In this document: positions 63,856 to 64,000 of the stretch, piece by piece | Position numbering within the stretch: the stretch's first letter is position 1 | Layout of the letters: every line of letters begins with the position of its first letter | Assembly: GCF_003596405.1 (NCBI RefSeq) | Contig: NZ_QYUR01000006.1 | Span: 372,001 to 436,000 of the forward strand | Length of the DNA: 64,000 nt | From: Pseudomonas cavernicola | Lineage (GTDB): Bacteria > Pseudomonadota > Gammaproteobacteria > Pseudomonadales > Pseudomonadaceae | Direction of reading: 5' to 3' | Notes under the pieces: generated by a model | Told to the model about the DNA's origin: nothing | The model's database searches: none | The model's input: only the letters and a program-made list of their open reading frames with translations | Program-made: the position numbers and the translations under genes

Positions 63856-64000
63856 ATGCCTCGAATTTGTCTGGCGTTGCTGCTGCTCTTGCTCACCGGG
63901 CCCGCCTGGGCTTGGGCCTGGTTGCCCGCACCGCTGAACCAGGATGAGCTGCGCCTGTCACTCGGCCCTTACATGGGCTACCTCGAAGATCGCCACGGCA
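63856..64000 (+). CDS. Start of an exported sensor protein, probably 7TM-DISM type (cut by window edge)
   Basis: Reads MPRICLALLLLLLTGPAWAW, a signal peptide, then LNQDELRLSLGPYMGYLEDR. The latter resembles the opening of a 7TMR-DISM extracellular domain (LxLGPYLEYLEDPSG-type), found at the front of diguanylate cyclases and histidine kinases. Only 48 residues are visible, so the output domain is unknown. No stop is present before the window end. Confidence 0.6.
   Translation, partial: MPRICLALLLLLLTGPAWAWAWLPAPLNQDELRLSLGPYMGYLEDRHG

Overview
The window looks like a chromosome segment of a Pseudomonas. Coding is GC-rich and dense. Gene order (from memory) closely follows the P. aeruginosa PAO1 stretch running from fumC2/bolA through hpd, phhRABC, acsA, the aot transporter, argR and the aru (AST) operon to alaS. 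Coordinates, pairings and motif positions were worked out by eye; no database search was run.

Layout. 1-10454: alaS (5' part), a threonine aldolase and the arginine succinyltransferase operon aruC-F-G-D-B-E. 10900-12181: an IS110-family element. 12387-17915: argR and the arginine/ornithine ABC transporter aotJQMOP, with a 267-bp MITE-like insert between aotJ and aotQ. 18515-20470: acsA. 21752-26095: phenylalanine hydroxylase regulator and operon (phhR, phhABC). 26794-32746: tyrosine/homogentisate catabolism (hpd, a wrecked hmgA, fahA, maiA, aroP-type permease). 33267-35043: an LCAT-like lipoprotein and a decayed RTX fragment. 35302-47438: an accessory segment bounded by a 263-bp direct repeat derived from the 3' end of an ABC transporter gene. 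It carries a PAS protein, a sigma54 activator, a second IS110 copy, a three-gene heme-dependent amine monooxygenase operon, an APC permease, an aldehyde dehydrogenase and a methyltransferase. 47172-54984: core genes (ABC exporter, DsbA-like, trhO, bolA, DUF2059, DUF2804, fumC, quinone reductase-like). 55139-64000: an EamA transporter, a small DUF6316-type protein, an IS1182 element lodged in a terminator, a second MITE-like repeat, thiolase, polyphosphate:AMP phosphotransferase, mnmC and the start of a probable 7TM-DISM sensor.

How the genes work together. Arginine is imported by Aot, sensed by ArgR and degraded to glutamate and succinate by the AST enzymes; ArgR-type half sites sit upstream of aruC and aotJ. 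Phenylalanine is hydroxylated to tyrosine by PhhA/PhhB, transaminated by PhhC and passed to Hpd; the next step (HmgA) appears broken, so homogentisate may accumulate. The accessory cluster reads as a self-contained, sigma54-controlled pathway for an alkylated or cyclic secondary amine.

The most striking signal is in the IS110 elements. The two copies define identical 1282-bp ends. The 269-nt leader upstream of the recombinase contains two loops whose short segments match the target (CCAACCT / CTACG) and the element's own joined ends (GAGTATC / CTTGT). This is the arrangement expected of a bridge RNA. Both copies have inserted at the same edge of the same palindromic repeat, and an empty matching target remains at 12340-12349.
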